64,000 bases of DNA from Paraburkholderia phenazinium. GTDB lineage: Bacteria; Pseudomonadota; Gammaproteobacteria; Burkholderiales; Burkholderiaceae. The stretch covers positions 248,001 through 312,000 of the forward strand of contig NZ_FNCJ01000003.1 in assembly GCF_900100735.1 (NCBI RefSeq), read 5' to 3'. Position 1 is the first letter of the stretch. Every line of letters starts with the position of its first letter. The position numbers and the translations under genes were made by a program. The notes below the pieces were generated by a model. It saw only the letters and a program-made list of their open reading frames with translations, did no database searches and had not been told where the DNA came from. Of this stretch, positions 26,639 through 37,000 are shown piece after piece.

Positions 26639-28096
26639 CTACACGCCCCAGCGCGGAATGTGATGCGACCCAAGCGAAACGCAAACGTTCTTCGGCTCCA
26701 GGAACACTTCATAACTCCAGGTGCCGCCTTCACGTCCGGTGCCCGATGCCTTCGTGCCGCCAAACGGCTGCCGCAGGTCGCGCACGTTCTGGCTATTGAC
26801 GAAGCACATGCCGGCTTCCACCGCAGCGGCGACGCGGTGCGCGCGGCCGGTATTCTCGGTCCAGATATAGCTCGACAAGCCGTACGAGATGTCGTTGGAG
26901 AGCTTGATCGCGTCCGCTTCGTCGTCGAACGGAATCAGGCAGGCAACCGGCCCGAAAATTTCTTCCTGGGCAATCCGCATGCGATTGTCGACATCGACGA
27001 ATACTGTTGGCATAACGAAATTGCCCTTGCGCAGCGCGTCGGGCAGGGCGGGAGTATCGAGGCCGCCGCATGCGAGCGTCGCGCCTTCCTTCGGACCCAG
27101 CTCGATGTAGCTGCGTACTTTCGCCAGATGAGCCTGGCTGATCATCGGGCCGACAATCGTGCTATCGGCGAGCGGATCGCCTACCGTCAAGCGCCGTGCG
27201 CGTTCGATAAAGCGCTCTGAAAAGCGCGCATAGATCGAGCGCTGCACCAGAATCCGCGAGCCAGCGGTGCAGCGTTCGCCATTGTTCGAAAAGATCATGA
27301 AAATGGCCGCATCGAGTGCCCGCTCGAAGTCGGCGTCGTCGAAGATCACGAACGGCGATTTACCGCCCAGTTCCATCGAGAACTTCTTCAGGCCAGCCGT
27401 TTGCACGATCCGGTTGCCGGTTGCGGTCGAACCGGTAAACGAAATCGCATGGACGTCCGGATGCGCGACCAGCGGTTCGCCAGTCTCCTTGCCGTAACCG
27501 TGCACGACGTTCAATACGCCCGCTGGAATACCGGCTTCAAGCGCGAGATTGCCGAGCATCGAGGCGGTGAGCGGCGACAGCTCGCTCATCTTCAGCACGG
27601 CCGTGTTGCCGAAGGCGAGGCAGGGTGCGACCTTCCAGGTGGCCGTCATGAACGGCACGTTCCATGGCGAAATCAACGCGCATACACCGACCGGGTGAAA
27701 CAGCGTGTAGTTCAGGTGCGTGTCGGTCGGATAAGTGTGACCGTCGACCCGTGTGCACATCTCGGCGAAATAGCTGAAATTGTCAGCGGCGCGCGGGATC
27801 AGTTGCTTGCGCGTCTGCGAGATCGTCTGGCCGGTATCGCGGGTTTCGGACTCGGAGATCTCCGGGACGTTCTTTGCGATCAGTTCGCCGAGCTTACGCA
27901 GCAGTTTCGCGCGTTCCGTAGCCGGCTTGCCGGCCCATGCCGGGAAGGCGTCTTTTGCTGCACGCACGGCGGCATCCACTTCTTGCGCGGTGCCGCGCGC
28001 AACCTCGGCGAGCACATCCTGATTCGCCGGGTTGACGGTTTCGAAATAGTCGCTTGCCGTGCCTGGCTTGCCGTTGATCAGATGTTCAATTCGCAT
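26639..28096 (-). CDS. hpaE: HpaE, 5-carboxymethyl-2-hydroxymuconic-semialdehyde dehydrogenase
   Basis: HpaE oxidises the ring-cleavage semialdehyde to 5-carboxymethyl-2-hydroxymuconate with NAD+. The 485-residue aldehyde dehydrogenase starts MRIEHLINGKP, typical of HpaE, and has the catalytic Glu in MELGGKSP and the nucleophilic Cys in NNGERCTAGS. ATG 28,096 is preceded by AAGGGGAA; an upstream in-frame start at 28,117 is unlikely. Lies 17 bp after hpaG2. Confidence 0.95.
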   Translation of the reverse strand: MRIEHLINGKPGTASDYFETVNPANQDVLAEVARGTAQEVDAAVRAAKDAFPAWAGKPATERAKLLRKLGELIAKNVPEISESETRDTGQTISQTRKQLIPRAADNFSYFAEMCTRVDGHTYPTDTHLNYTLFHPVGVCALISPWNVPFMTATWKVAPCLAFGNTAVLKMSELSPLTASMLGNLALEAGIPAGVLNVVHGYGKETGEPLVAHPDVHAISFTGSTATGNRIVQTAGLKKFSMELGGKSPFVIFDDADFERALDAAIFMIFSNNGERCTAGSRILVQRSIYARFSERFIERARRLTVGDPLADSTIVGPMISQAHLAKVRSYIELGPKEGATLACGGLDTPALPDALRKGNFVMPTVFVDVDNRMRIAQEEIFGPVACLIPFDDEADAIKLSNDISYGLSSYIWTENTGRAHRVAAAVEAGMCFVNSQNVRDLRQPFGGTKASGTGREGGTWSYEVFLEPKNVCVSLGSHHIPRWGV

Positions 28097-28113
28097 TGGA
28101 TTCCCCTTGTCGA

Positions 28114-28872
28114 TCAAACGCGTCCGAAGTCGGCGTCTGAAGCGATCAGATTGACGAGACGGCCCAGGCCGTCGATCTCGCAGACGACTTCGTCGCCTGC
28201 ATTGACGTTGACAATCCCTTCCGGCGTGCCGGTCAGAATGACGTCGCCAGGCGCGAGTGTCATGAAGCTGCTCAGATATTCGATCAGCGCGGGAATATCC
28301 GTCACCAGATCGCGTGTATTGCCGTGTTGTTGCTGGGTCCCGTTGACGTAAGTGCGCAATTCGAGTTGCGTGACGTCAGCAACGTCCGCCGCATCGACAA
28401 ACCACGGTCCCAGCACCGTGCCTCCGTCGCGATTCTTCACGCGCAGATTGGGACGGTAATAATTCTCCAGATAGTCGCGGATCGCGTAGTCGTTGGCGAT
28501 CACGTAGCCGGCGACGTGCTGCATGGCTGCGGCGCGCGTCACGTTCTGCGCGGTGCGGCCGATCACGACCGCGAGTTCGCACTCGTAGTGCATGAAGGTG
28601 ACATCGGCGGGCCGCCGCGTGACGCCGCGATGGCCGATGACGGTGCCCGGTCCCTTGAGGAACACGAGCGGTTCTTCCTGCTTGGAGAACTGCAGTTCCT
28701 TGGCATGCTCGGCGTAGTTCAAACCGAGCGCGAAAATGGTGCCGACCTCGATGGGCGCGAGCCAAACCACTTCATCTTCACGACGCACCCGGCCGTCGGC
28801 CAGACGAACACCGTGTTCGTGCGGATACGCCTCGTGAATCGCACCTGCATAGGCAACGCGGCCACGCATCAT
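28114..28872 (-). CDS. hpaG2: HpaG2, homoprotocatechuate isomerase/decarboxylase subunit
   Basis: With HpaG1 it decarboxylates 5-oxo-pent-3-ene-1,2,5-tricarboxylate and isomerises the product. The 252-residue product is a fumarylacetoacetate-hydrolase-fold protein with FALGLNYAEHAKEL, the metal ligands in YECELAVVIG, and ILTGTPEGI near the C-terminus. The start ATGATG overlaps the hpaG1 stop at 28,869-28,872, so it is coupled to hpaG1. In enterobacteria the two halves are fused as HpaG; here they are separate genes. Confidence 0.92.
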   Translation of the reverse strand: MMRGRVAYAGAIHEAYPHEHGVRLADGRVRREDEVVWLAPIEVGTIFALGLNYAEHAKELQFSKQEEPLVFLKGPGTVIGHRGVTRRPADVTFMHYECELAVVIGRTAQNVTRAAAMQHVAGYVIANDYAIRDYLENYYRPNLRVKNRDGGTVLGPWFVDAADVADVTQLELRTYVNGTQQQHGNTRDLVTDIPALIEYLSSFMTLAPGDVILTGTPEGIVNVNAGDEVVCEIDGLGRLVNLIASDADFGRV

Positions 28873-29651
28873 TGCGGTGCTCCCTCTTGTCCGGTTGAAC
28901 GGGTTGCGCCGATAAACGACACGTTCAACGGCGCCCACGCGCCGATCGATACCAGTACCTCGTCGCCAGCGTGGGCAATCGGTGCACCGTGCGGCACACC
29001 CAGAGTGAGCACATCGCCGGCCGCTAGCGTCATAAAGTCGGTGACATCCGCAATCAGTTGCGCCACGTTGCGCACGGTCGAGGCGGTATTGGCCGTGAAG
29101 GGTGCTTTACCCGCGATGGTCACCGTGATGGGCAATGCGTCGGGTGCCGGGACATGACGCGCCGCGATCACGGCCGGACCGATCACACAAAATCCGTCGC
29201 GTGCCCGGAACCGGACCGATGGCCTGTACACGCTTGCATGCGGTACGCTGAGGTCCGCCACGGCCGTGTACCCCGCGACGTAATCGAGCGCCCGTTCGAC
29301 GCTTACACGCGTGGCAGTACGTCCAATCACGATGCCAAGCGAGGCGCCAACTTCGACACCCAGGGCGTCGTCCGGGACGACGATCCGCGCACGGTGTCCG
29401 GCAAGCGTATTGCGCGGTTTGAGGTAGAGAATCGGCGCCTTGGGCGGTGCCTTATAGGGCGCGCCGTGCAGCGCGTCGCCGAGCGCACTGAGCGCCGCAG
29501 GATCGTTCAACAGGGTTCCATAGACCGCACCCGAGAACGGCGCACGGCAGGCGGTACCACGCGCCAATAGCGTAGCGGCCGTCTGCGCATCGACATCGCG
29601 TGGTAGCGCGTCGCCTTCGGGGTGAAGCAGATGATCGGCAAGTGCAAACAT
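28869..29651 (-). CDS. hpaG1: HpaG1, homoprotocatechuate isomerase/decarboxylase subunit
   Basis: This is the second FAH-fold subunit of the HpaG enzyme. The 260-residue product has the HpaG1 pattern FSGAVYGTLLNDPAAL, PILYLKPRNTLAGH, VEVGASLGIVIGRTA and DVLTLGVPHGAP. It is the first gene of the hpa operon; its ATG (29,651) lies 26 bp from a palindromic operator candidate. Confidence 0.9.
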   Translation of the reverse strand: MFALADHLLHPEGDALPRDVDAQTAATLLARGTACRAPFSGAVYGTLLNDPAALSALGDALHGAPYKAPPKAPILYLKPRNTLAGHRARIVVPDDALGVEVGASLGIVIGRTATRVSVERALDYVAGYTAVADLSVPHASVYRPSVRFRARDGFCVIGPAVIAARHVPAPDALPITVTIAGKAPFTANTASTVRNVAQLIADVTDFMTLAAGDVLTLGVPHGAPIAHAGDEVLVSIGAWAPLNVSFIGATRSTGQEGAPQ

Positions 29652-29676
29652 GGACTAGGCTTCTCTCCGAGAAAAC

Positions 29677-29690
29677 ACTAACATGTTAGT
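29677..29690. promoter_or_regulatory. 14-bp palindrome, probable HpaR operator
   Basis: ACTAACATGTTAGT is a perfect palindrome in the 131-bp gap between divergent hpaG1 and hpaR. MarR-family HpaR proteins are known to repress the hpaG promoter by binding palindromes there. Its position close to hpaG1 fits an operator that controls both directions. Confidence 0.7.
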
Positions 29691-29782
29691 AATGGTGCGC
29701 TTGTTATCATTCCCGGTCAATAGCATGCCGGCTGATTACGGGTTTTCCCCTGGCCGACGCCCCACTTTTTACCTTTCTCGTC

Positions 29783-30232
29783 ATGTCTGCACCCACTGCC
29801 ACTCGAGTTCTACACCGCAATCTGCCGATGCTGTTACTGCGCGCCAGAGAAAAGATGATGGAGCGCTTCAGGCCGTTGATTACCGCGCACGGGCTGACCG
29901 AACAGCAATGGCGCGTGATTCGTGCGCTGCACGAACAGGGCCCGATGGAGCCGAGGCAGATCTCCGACATCTGCACCATTTCGAGTCCGAGCATGGCGGG
30001 CGTGCTCGCACGGATGGAGAGCATGGAACTGGTGACGAAGGAACGCTTTGAGGAGGACCAGCGCCGCGTGCTGGTGTCGTTGACCGATACGAGCGTCGAA
30101 CTGGTGCGGCTGATTTCGAAGGACCTCGAAGCACACTATCGCGACCTCGAGCGCAAGGTCGGGCCGGAGATCGTCGAGCGGGTCTATCGCGCGGTCGACG
30201 ATTTATTGGCGGGGCTGGAAGAGGAGGAGTGA
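29783..30232 (+). CDS. hpaR: HpaR, MarR-type repressor of the hpa operon
   Basis: The 149-residue product is a MarR-family winged-helix regulator with the HpaR pattern HRNLPMLLLRAREKMMERFRP near the N-terminus (residues 11-31), the recognition region SDICTISSPSMAGVLARMES and the wing RFEEDQRRVLVSLT. It is divergent from the catabolic operon. HpaR proteins release DNA on binding 4-hydroxyphenylacetate or homoprotocatechuate; that is family knowledge, not shown here. Confidence 0.92.
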   Translation: MSAPTATRVLHRNLPMLLLRAREKMMERFRPLITAHGLTEQQWRVIRALHEQGPMEPRQISDICTISSPSMAGVLARMESMELVTKERFEEDQRRVLVSLTDTSVELVRLISKDLEAHYRDLERKVGPEIVERVYRAVDDLLAGLEEEE

Positions 30233-30251
30233 GCGCAAGCTCTATTCGCCG

Positions 30252-30294
30252 GCCAGTTCATGGCTGCGATTGCGGCATAGCCGCATGAACTGGC
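30252..30294. terminator. Bidirectional hairpin between hpaR and the alpha/beta hydrolase
   Basis: GCCAGTTCATG (30,252-30,262) is exactly mirrored by CATGAACTGGC (30,284-30,294), a perfect 11-bp stem around a 21-base loop. It lies 20 bp after hpaR and covers the last codons of the convergent hydrolase gene. No long T tract follows in either direction, so an intrinsic terminator is likely but not certain. Confidence 0.55.
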
Positions 30295-31253
30295 ACGATG
30301 GCGTCGGGGCCGCGGTCGAGCGGGGCAAGCGGGGGGTGGCGAGAGGGGGCCGCGAAGAACGAGCGGATCTCACTCGCGCACAGGTCGGGGGCCTCGTAAT
30401 GGACGAAATGCCCGGCATCCGCGAAGCCGATTGAATAGTTCGAGAAATAGTCGCCGAGTTTGTCGGACCAATCGGGTTTAATCAAAGGGTCATGCCATCC
30501 CCAAAGAAATCGGCTAGGCGCATCGATAACAGGTGGCTTGGCCAGCGTACCCTCGAGCCACCTACGCCGGTCCGGCGCAGAACTCAAATACCAGTCGAAG
30601 CCGCCCTGGATATTATCGTTTTGCATGAACATGTCCGTGTAGATCTCCAGCATGTTCGCGAACACGTCAGGAGCGTCGCCGGACCAATGATTCAGGAAGT
30701 GGGAGAGGTACAGCTTGCAAGTCTGCCGCGATGCGCCGATCAGTTCCGCCGCCCAGGGCAATTGCTGGAAGTACTGATACCAGACCTCGATCAGATGGCC
30801 CGGTGCGCCATATCTGGTGCCGATCCCGGGATAAGGCGTGCAAAAGAAGAAGGCGCGCTCGAGACGCTGCGGGTAATGCCGTGCGAACGCCTGCAGCACG
30901 TAGGCGCCGAGATCGCCACCGACTATGCCCGTGCTGGCAATACCCAGCGCGTCGAGCAGGCCGGCGATGTCACGGGCGTGCGTGTTGGCGTCTGCATGGG
31001 GGTCGGGGCCGGCGAACGGCTTGCCGGTAAAGCCGAATCCGCGCAAGTCGGGCACGATAACGTCGAACTCGTCCTCGAGCCGCTCGAGCAGCGGACGGTA
31101 CACGATCCAGAATTCCGGCCAGCCATGCAGCAGCACGAGCGTTTTGCCGTGCCCCTTGCGGGCGTAGTGCATGCGCAGTCCATTCGTCTCGGCGAAGCCA
31201 AACCGGATGCCCGATGCGGCCGCTTCCCGCATTGCCTCTTGCAACGCCCCCAT
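30258..31253 (-). CDS. Alpha/beta hydrolase, epoxide hydrolase/haloalkanoate dehalogenase type
   Basis: The 331-residue product has the fold's hallmarks: oxyanion-hole motif LLHGWPEFW, VIVPDLRGFGFTGKP, and a nucleophile elbow GGDLGAY in which the nucleophile is Asp, not Ser. Catalytic His is in FADAGHFVHYE. An Asp nucleophile points to epoxide hydrolases and haloacetate or haloalkane dehalogenases, not esterases. The last 30 residues are a proline-rich tail that enters the hairpin shared with hpaR. Substrate is unknown; it stands between the hpa operon and the biosynthetic cluster and need not belong to either. Confidence 0.82.
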   Translation of the reverse strand: MGALQEAMREAAASGIRFGFAETNGLRMHYARKGHGKTLVLLHGWPEFWIVYRPLLERLEDEFDVIVPDLRGFGFTGKPFAGPDPHADANTHARDIAGLLDALGIASTGIVGGDLGAYVLQAFARHYPQRLERAFFFCTPYPGIGTRYGAPGHLIEVWYQYFQQLPWAAELIGASRQTCKLYLSHFLNHWSGDAPDVFANMLEIYTDMFMQNDNIQGGFDWYLSSAPDRRRWLEGTLAKPPVIDAPSRFLWGWHDPLIKPDWSDKLGDYFSNYSIGFADAGHFVHYEAPDLCASEIRSFFAAPSRHPPLAPLDRGPDAIVPVHAAMPQSQP

Positions 31254-31402
31254 GCCTCCTCCTTGCGATGTAGCCCGCGCACCCAGCCAGTAGATCGTCT
31301 CAAGCCTTCGCTAACGAAGCACTATCCGACTCGTCCTGATGGATGTCCAATATCGCTTTGCTATTTTTCCAGACGCTATCGATATCGGGTTTCGCAGGCA
31401 CG

Positions 31403-32323
31403 TCAGGCGCCCCGCCGCGCATGGGCTATCCAGACCCCCAAGGTTGCGATCGCCATGCCGAGCCAGGCGAGCGCCGGCATACTTTCGCCGACGAGCGGGC
31501 CGGCCAGGAGCGCGGCGCCTGGCGGAATCAGAAAGAACAATGCCGATACCCTGGCCGCCTGCTGGCGCCCGATCATGAACAGCAGCAGCATGATGGCGAT
31601 CAGCGAGTTGCAGATCACCAGATAGGCAAGCGAGGCCAACATGGCCCCGCTCCATTCGATCCGGCCTGGTCCGATCAGCAAGGCCAGAAAGGTCGTGAGC
31701 GCGAGGCCGACGCTGCATTGCACGAGCGTCGCCACGACCAGATGCTGCGATGAGCCGGTTTTCTTCTCGTACAGCACGCCCGATGTCATGCCCAGCAGTG
31801 CAGCGATGGCCAGCAGGACGCTATCGAGCGAGGGCGCCTCGACGGACGACTTCGAGACGATGACGACAGCCGCGCCGATGAAGCCGAACAGAATGCCCGT
31901 CCACTGCCGCCAGGACACGTGTTCGCCGGTCGAAAGCGGCGACGCGATGCCCACCAGGATGGGCTGCATCGAGACGATCAGTGCCAATGCGCCGGCCGAG
32001 AGGCCGGCGCGTAAGGCAAGGTAGGTGCCGCCGAAGTACACAAACTGAATCAGGAAGCCGATGATGCAAAGATCGGTCCACCCTTTGCGCGAGGACGGCA
32101 GCGGTAGTCTGAAAATTATCTGGACCGGCAACAGGATGAGCACCACGCACGCGTAACGCATCGCGAGGAATGTGAGCGGTTCCACATAGCGCAGGCCGAT
32201 TTTTGCCACGGAGAACCCGGAGGCCCATAGCACCAGAAAAACCAGAGGAATCCCGACTTCCATCGTCAGTCGGTTCTCCACCAATGAGGCGGCCGATTTG
32301 CTAGCAGTTGGAATTTGTGACAT
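31403..32323 (-). CDS. EamA/DMT-family transporter (cluster exporter candidate)
   Basis: The 306-residue product has ten hydrophobic helices in two EamA repeats, the layout of drug/metabolite exporters: FLVLWASGFSVAKIGLRYVEP opens helix 1 and ALIVSMQPILVG helix 4. It lies 51 bp after the 2OG oxygenase gene on the same strand, so it is probably the last gene of the leftward biosynthetic operon. Export of the product, or of a precursor, is an inference; a second EamA gene lies in the rightward operon. Confidence 0.82.
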   Translation of the reverse strand: MSQIPTASKSAASLVENRLTMEVGIPLVFLVLWASGFSVAKIGLRYVEPLTFLAMRYACVVLILLPVQIIFRLPLPSSRKGWTDLCIIGFLIQFVYFGGTYLALRAGLSAGALALIVSMQPILVGIASPLSTGEHVSWRQWTGILFGFIGAAVVIVSKSSVEAPSLDSVLLAIAALLGMTSGVLYEKKTGSSQHLVVATLVQCSVGLALTTFLALLIGPGRIEWSGAMLASLAYLVICNSLIAIMLLLFMIGRQQAARVSALFFLIPPGAALLAGPLVGESMPALAWLGMAIATLGVWIAHARRGA

Positions 32324-32374
32324 CGTCCTCAGCCTTGTTTCCGATAGTACCGGCGCATCTTCGCAAAGTCAGGG

Positions 32375-33190
32375 TCAGCTCCAGTAGGCTAGCGGACGAT
32401 GCGGCCCGTAACAACCGATAAATGCTGCCATGCCGATACGATGATTGTCGCGGCTCGGCGTGACCGCATGCAGCATCCTCGAGCTGAAGATGATGAGATC
32501 GCCGGCGTCGGGATGGAGCACGAGCGCCGGGCTCTCGACGCTTTCGGGCAGCAGCCCCTCGACGTCGCGAATGAGCACCTTCTCGTCTTCGGACGGATCG
32601 CGCAGCCAAAGCTGCAGGTCACCCCCCTCGGTCGGCGTGCGCAGGTACATATTGGCGACGAGCTGTTCGACGATCCCTTCAAGCTCCGGCGCATTGGACT
32701 CCTCGTCGATCCGGTCGTGATGCGGGTAGAATTTCGAGGTCGACGGCCTGAACACGCGAATCGCTCCGACGAAGCAGGTGCGGCCATGCAGGCGCTGAAT
32801 ATTGGCGCCGCCAGGCCAAAACTCCTGTAGCAACAGGCGCACCTGATCGGCAGGGGTGGCATAGGGGGCAAACATGCTGCGCAGGTCGTGAATGTTCTCG
32901 ACCGCTTCGCTGTGATACTTTCGGGCGGCTTCCTCGTTCCATTCGGAATCGATGTGCGGCATGCAGATGCGCCCGACGCTACTGGTGTACTTCTTGTTGT
33001 AGTGTCCCAGCTTGGGGTGATCGATCGCGTAGTCCGCGACTTTCTCGGCGACGGCTTTGGGGTAAAAGCCCTTGACGTGAATCGCGCCGATCTCGCGGGC
33101 AGCCAGTTTTAGCAAGGTGTCGGTGTTCAGTTCATGCGCAACCACGGCCGGTACGGTGGCTTGCGATTGCGGGCGGGCGAGTGTTTCCAT
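32375..33190 (-). CDS. 2-oxoglutarate/Fe(II)-dependent oxygenase
   Basis: The 271-residue product keeps the 2-His-1-carboxylate facial triad: H157-x-D159 (FYPHHDR) and H241 (RMLHAVTP), with R251 nine to ten residues later as the 2OG-binding Arg. A carboxylate is present, so it should hydroxylate or desaturate and not halogenate. The cupin core also shows GGDLQLWL and DAGDLIIFSS. Start ATG 33,190 follows AAGGAAAG; longer in-frame starts have no ribosome-binding site. It is not recognisably the ectoine hydroxylase EctD. It lies between the SDR and the EamA gene and probably modifies the cluster product on a free amino acid or amidine. Confidence 0.8.
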   Translation of the reverse strand: METLARPQSQATVPAVVAHELNTDTLLKLAAREIGAIHVKGFYPKAVAEKVADYAIDHPKLGHYNKKYTSSVGRICMPHIDSEWNEEAARKYHSEAVENIHDLRSMFAPYATPADQVRLLLQEFWPGGANIQRLHGRTCFVGAIRVFRPSTSKFYPHHDRIDEESNAPELEGIVEQLVANMYLRTPTEGGDLQLWLRDPSEDEKVLIRDVEGLLPESVESPALVLHPDAGDLIIFSSRMLHAVTPSRDNHRIGMAAFIGCYGPHRPLAYWS

Positions 33191-33234
33191 GGATGCTTTC
33201 CTTGATGATTGACGGAGCGGGTGAGGTCTACTGG

Positions 33235-33990
33235 TCATACACGTTGGCGCGACGGCCGGATCCGGATGTCGTCGACATGCACGTGCGGCGGTTGCTCCAG
33301 CACGAAACGGATCGACGCGGCCAGATCGCGAGCCGAAAGGAACGGGCCTTGGGTCTGTTCGAGTTCGTTGAACCAACGCATGTCGTAACCTGCGCTCGCC
33401 TGGAACTCCGTCTTGACGAAACCGGGTTCGATCAGGCTCACACGTACGCCGCGTTCACATAGCTCTTGCCGCAGCGACTCGACGAGCGAGTGGAGGGCGA
33501 ACTTGGTTGCTCCATAGACCGGATTGCCGGCCGAAAGGACGCGGCCGACGGTCGAGCCTATGACGACGATATCCCTGATCTGGGCGGTGCCTGGATGCGC
33601 TTGCGTGAACAACCCGGCACACGTGCGCAACTGGCGCATCGCGCCCAGCACGTTGATGCGCAGCAAATCCTCCCATTGGGACACATCGGAGGTGACCAGA
33701 GACCCCGGCATGCCGCGGCCCGCACACAGGATGAAGGCCGTAGGCTGAGCGCCGAAAGCAGCGCTTGCGGCATCGAACAGCCGGTGCACGTGATCCTCGT
33801 CGACTGCATCGGCGACAACCCCTTCGACGCAGCATCCGTCGCGGTTGTGTTCGGCCGCGATCTGGCGAACCCGCTCGGCTCGCCGTCCGCTGAAGGCGAC
33901 CTGGACGTCGACCTCGCGCAGTGCTTCCAGCGTTGCATACCCGATACCTGATGTACCGCCCGATACCGCCGCTACCTGATGGTTGATCAT
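33235..33990 (-). CDS. Short-chain dehydrogenase/reductase in the NRPS operon
   Basis: The 251-residue product is a classical SDR: cofactor motif SGGTSGIG near the N-terminus, FSGRRAERV suggesting NADP(H), catalytic Ser in VIGSTVG and YGATK (Y-x3-K). Start ATG 33,990 has AGGAT upstream; an alternative ATG at 34,017 overlaps the NRPS stop by 14 bp and has no ribosome-binding site. Directly after the NRPS, it could reduce the aldehyde released by the NRPS reductase domain or act on a hydroxylated product. Confidence 0.82.
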   Translation of the reverse strand: MINHQVAAVSGGTSGIGYATLEALREVDVQVAFSGRRAERVRQIAAEHNRDGCCVEGVVADAVDEDHVHRLFDAASAAFGAQPTAFILCAGRGMPGSLVTSDVSQWEDLLRINVLGAMRQLRTCAGLFTQAHPGTAQIRDIVVIGSTVGRVLSAGNPVYGATKFALHSLVESLRQELCERGVRVSLIEPGFVKTEFQASAGYDMRWFNELEQTQGPFLSARDLAASIRFVLEQPPHVHVDDIRIRPSRQRV

Positions 33991-34003
33991 GGGTTGATCC
34001 TGT

Positions 34004-37000
34004 TCAATCTGCTTCATGGGAGACGAATTCGGCGCGTCGCGCGTGCGGATTGGCGCGCTTGCCGATCTCCAGCACGCCGGATTGCTGGAGACGCGCGACG
34101 AACCGCGTGACCCATGCACGATCGAGAGGCTTGAATGCGATGCCCGCGCGGGCGAGCAGCGCCAGCGTTCTACGGTTGTCGTAGCGTACGTTGCGATAGC
34201 GCCGCGCCGACCAGAAGTACCCCAGCGCGACGTCCACGTTATCCAGCCGACCCGATTGCCGGAACAGATCTTCCAGGCTGGCGCAGTCGACCCGCTCAAT
34301 GGACGTGCCGAGTGTCTCGATGGCGTCGATGAAGAGTCTGGCTGGGACCGCGTAGTCGGAATCGACATGGAAGGTTCCGCCCGGTATCCCGCGATCGAGG
34401 GAGATTGCAACGATGCCTCGCGCGACCAGATCGACCGCGCTCAATACGATCTGTTCGTCGTACACGCGAGGCGCCTGTTCGAGCGCGACGATGGCGCGCA
34501 GGCATTGAACCCAGCGGTTCGCTGCGGCATTTCTCTGGAACGCCCCGGTTCGCGAATTGCCGGTTACGTTGCCCGACCGATAGACAAAGGCATTGTGGCC
34601 GCGATAGGCGAAGCCTCTGACCAGAACCTCGGCGTCGAATTTGGTCCGCTCGTATTCGTTCTGAAACGCCTGGCCGGAGTCGAGCGAATCCTCGTCGAAG
34701 CTGAGAGGGCGCTTGCCCGGATAGATGCCGCTGACGGAAAGGGTGGAGACGTAGTGAAGGTCCTTGGAGCGCCCTTGCTCGGCGAGCCGGATGATCTCTT
34801 CGGTCGGACACAAAATGCTTGACTCCATCTCCGAGCGGCTGCCGACGAGCCGCGTATCCGCTGCGAAGTGATATATCGCATCCGCCGAGCGGGTCATCCG
34901 GTGCCACTCGGCTTCGCCCATGCCGAGACGGGGTTGTGCGATGTCGCCCGCGAGCAGCGAGATTCGCGGCCACCATGCTTCGAGCTCGCCTGTGGGAAAG
35001 AACGCCGACCACGCGTCGAAAAGCCGGCTGGCGAGGCGGCCGGTGCCCAGATCGCGGACCAGGCAATGAATCCGCGCATCGCTATTCAAGAGCAATTCGC
35101 GCAGGGCATGGATACCGATAAAGCCGGTTGCGCCCGTGAGAAACACCTGTTCGTACGAGGGGCGCAGTGCGTGTGTCCGGGTGGGAGACAGAACCTCGGC
35201 CGGCACGTTCCACAGGACTCCAGAGCTGTTCGACCCGCGAATCTGCCAGCCGCCGGGATGCGGCTCGCCGCGCGACGAAGCCGCTGCGAGCCGCCCTTTC
35301 AAGGCTTGCGAAAACGCCGCCATGGCCTTGTCGGAGCGCACGCTCGCATCGAAGTTGAGATCGATCACAAGCCGGCCATCGATGATTTTCCCCGTTAGCT
35401 TCAAGTCGTAGACACGATCGTTCCCGGCGCCCCTAAGGCCTGGTAGTTCGATGCATGCCGGCCGCATCCTCCAATCGTTGCGCAAGCCAAGGCGTTGTTG
35501 ACCGAGGAAATTGAAGCAGTAGCGTGACGGCGAGTCGCACTGCGCTTGCCTGATCCGCGCGTACCCGTGACCGAGGTTGGGAAGACGGCCGAGGCGCTCG
35601 TGGACGATGGCCGGCAGGTTGCCGGAGTGGATTTCCGGGAGAGCGAAGGCGAGCGGGAAGGTCGAGGTGAACCAGCCGACGGTACGCGACACGTCGATTT
35701 CCGGCGACAAGCTTAGCCGTCCGTGACTTTCGATATCGATCTGGATCACTTCTGCCGCGGGACTATCCGCGCATTGCTCGAAGAAGCAGGCAAGCAACAG
35801 GCGGTCGACACTCGTCCCGTAGGCCGCGGCGCGCTTGACGAAGGCTTCTGTTTCGGTGGGCGTGAGCGTAATCCAGGCGGTGCCGGAATGCTTCTCCAGG
35901 CCGGCGGCTATCGGCCCGAGCGCTTGTCGTGGCTGGTTCTCCCAATAGTCTGCGTCGGAGCGAAAATGCCCATGATGGTCTTCAATATGCTGGCACCAGT
36001 TGCCGAAGACGCCTGGCTTGAGCGCATCGGCCGCGGGTTCATCACCGTTCAGGATTGCGTAGTGACGGATGAGATCGTCGAGCAGGATGCGCCAGGAAAT
36101 GACGTCGACAACGAGGTGATGACCGACGAGCAGCAAACGATGCGCGTCATCGCAAACAAGTAGCTCTGCACGGAAAGTGTGCCCGGCAGCGATATCGAGT
36201 TGCGACTCAAGAGCGTGATAACGCGTCTTTACGCAGGCTGGGAGGTCGGTCTGAAGGCCGGGCTCGGCCGTGTACACGGAAAACACCGGCGCGCTTGCTG
36301 AAGGCGTACGGAAAAGCCAGCGCTGCGCTGCGGCATCGCGCTGAAAGCTCGCGCACAACATGCCATGCTCGGAGACGAGACGCTCGAAGGCCTGCTCGAG
36401 CAGCCGCGGATCCAGCCGCACGCCGAGCTCCAGGACCATCGCTTGGGTCCACCGGTTGGGCTCGGCAAAGCCTTTCTCGAGAAACCATTGTTGCGCTGGA
36501 GAGCAGGGCCACTGTTGCGGCTCGGCCTGCTTCGGCTCGGCAAGCGAGGATGAGAATACCTTCCGATGACCGGTGATCATGGCGGTCAGGCCAGTTACGC
36601 TCGGACACGCGAGGAAGCCATGCGCAGTGGCGGGGTAGCCCTTCAACTGCAGTTCGGAGATCAGTTGGATCGCATCTAGCGAGTCGGCGCCCAGGTCGAA
36701 GAAATTGTCGTCGGGTGAGAACTCGGGCGTGCCGATGTACTGGCCAAACAAGCGCATAAGGGCGTCGTGCAGATCTTCGCCGGCCGGTGCAGCTACGCCA
36801 GGTGCCGGGCGCGGTGCGCGCTTGAGCAGAAGTGCCTCGATCAGGTGGCGTTTGAGTGTGAGCGTATCCACCTTGCCGTTGGCGTTGGTGGGCAAGCATG
36901 CGTGATGGAGAAACACGGCCGGCACCATATAGCCCGGCAAGCACTGTCGAGCTTCCTCGCGTAGCGGCGCATCCGGCTGCGCCACACCTTCGTATGCGCA

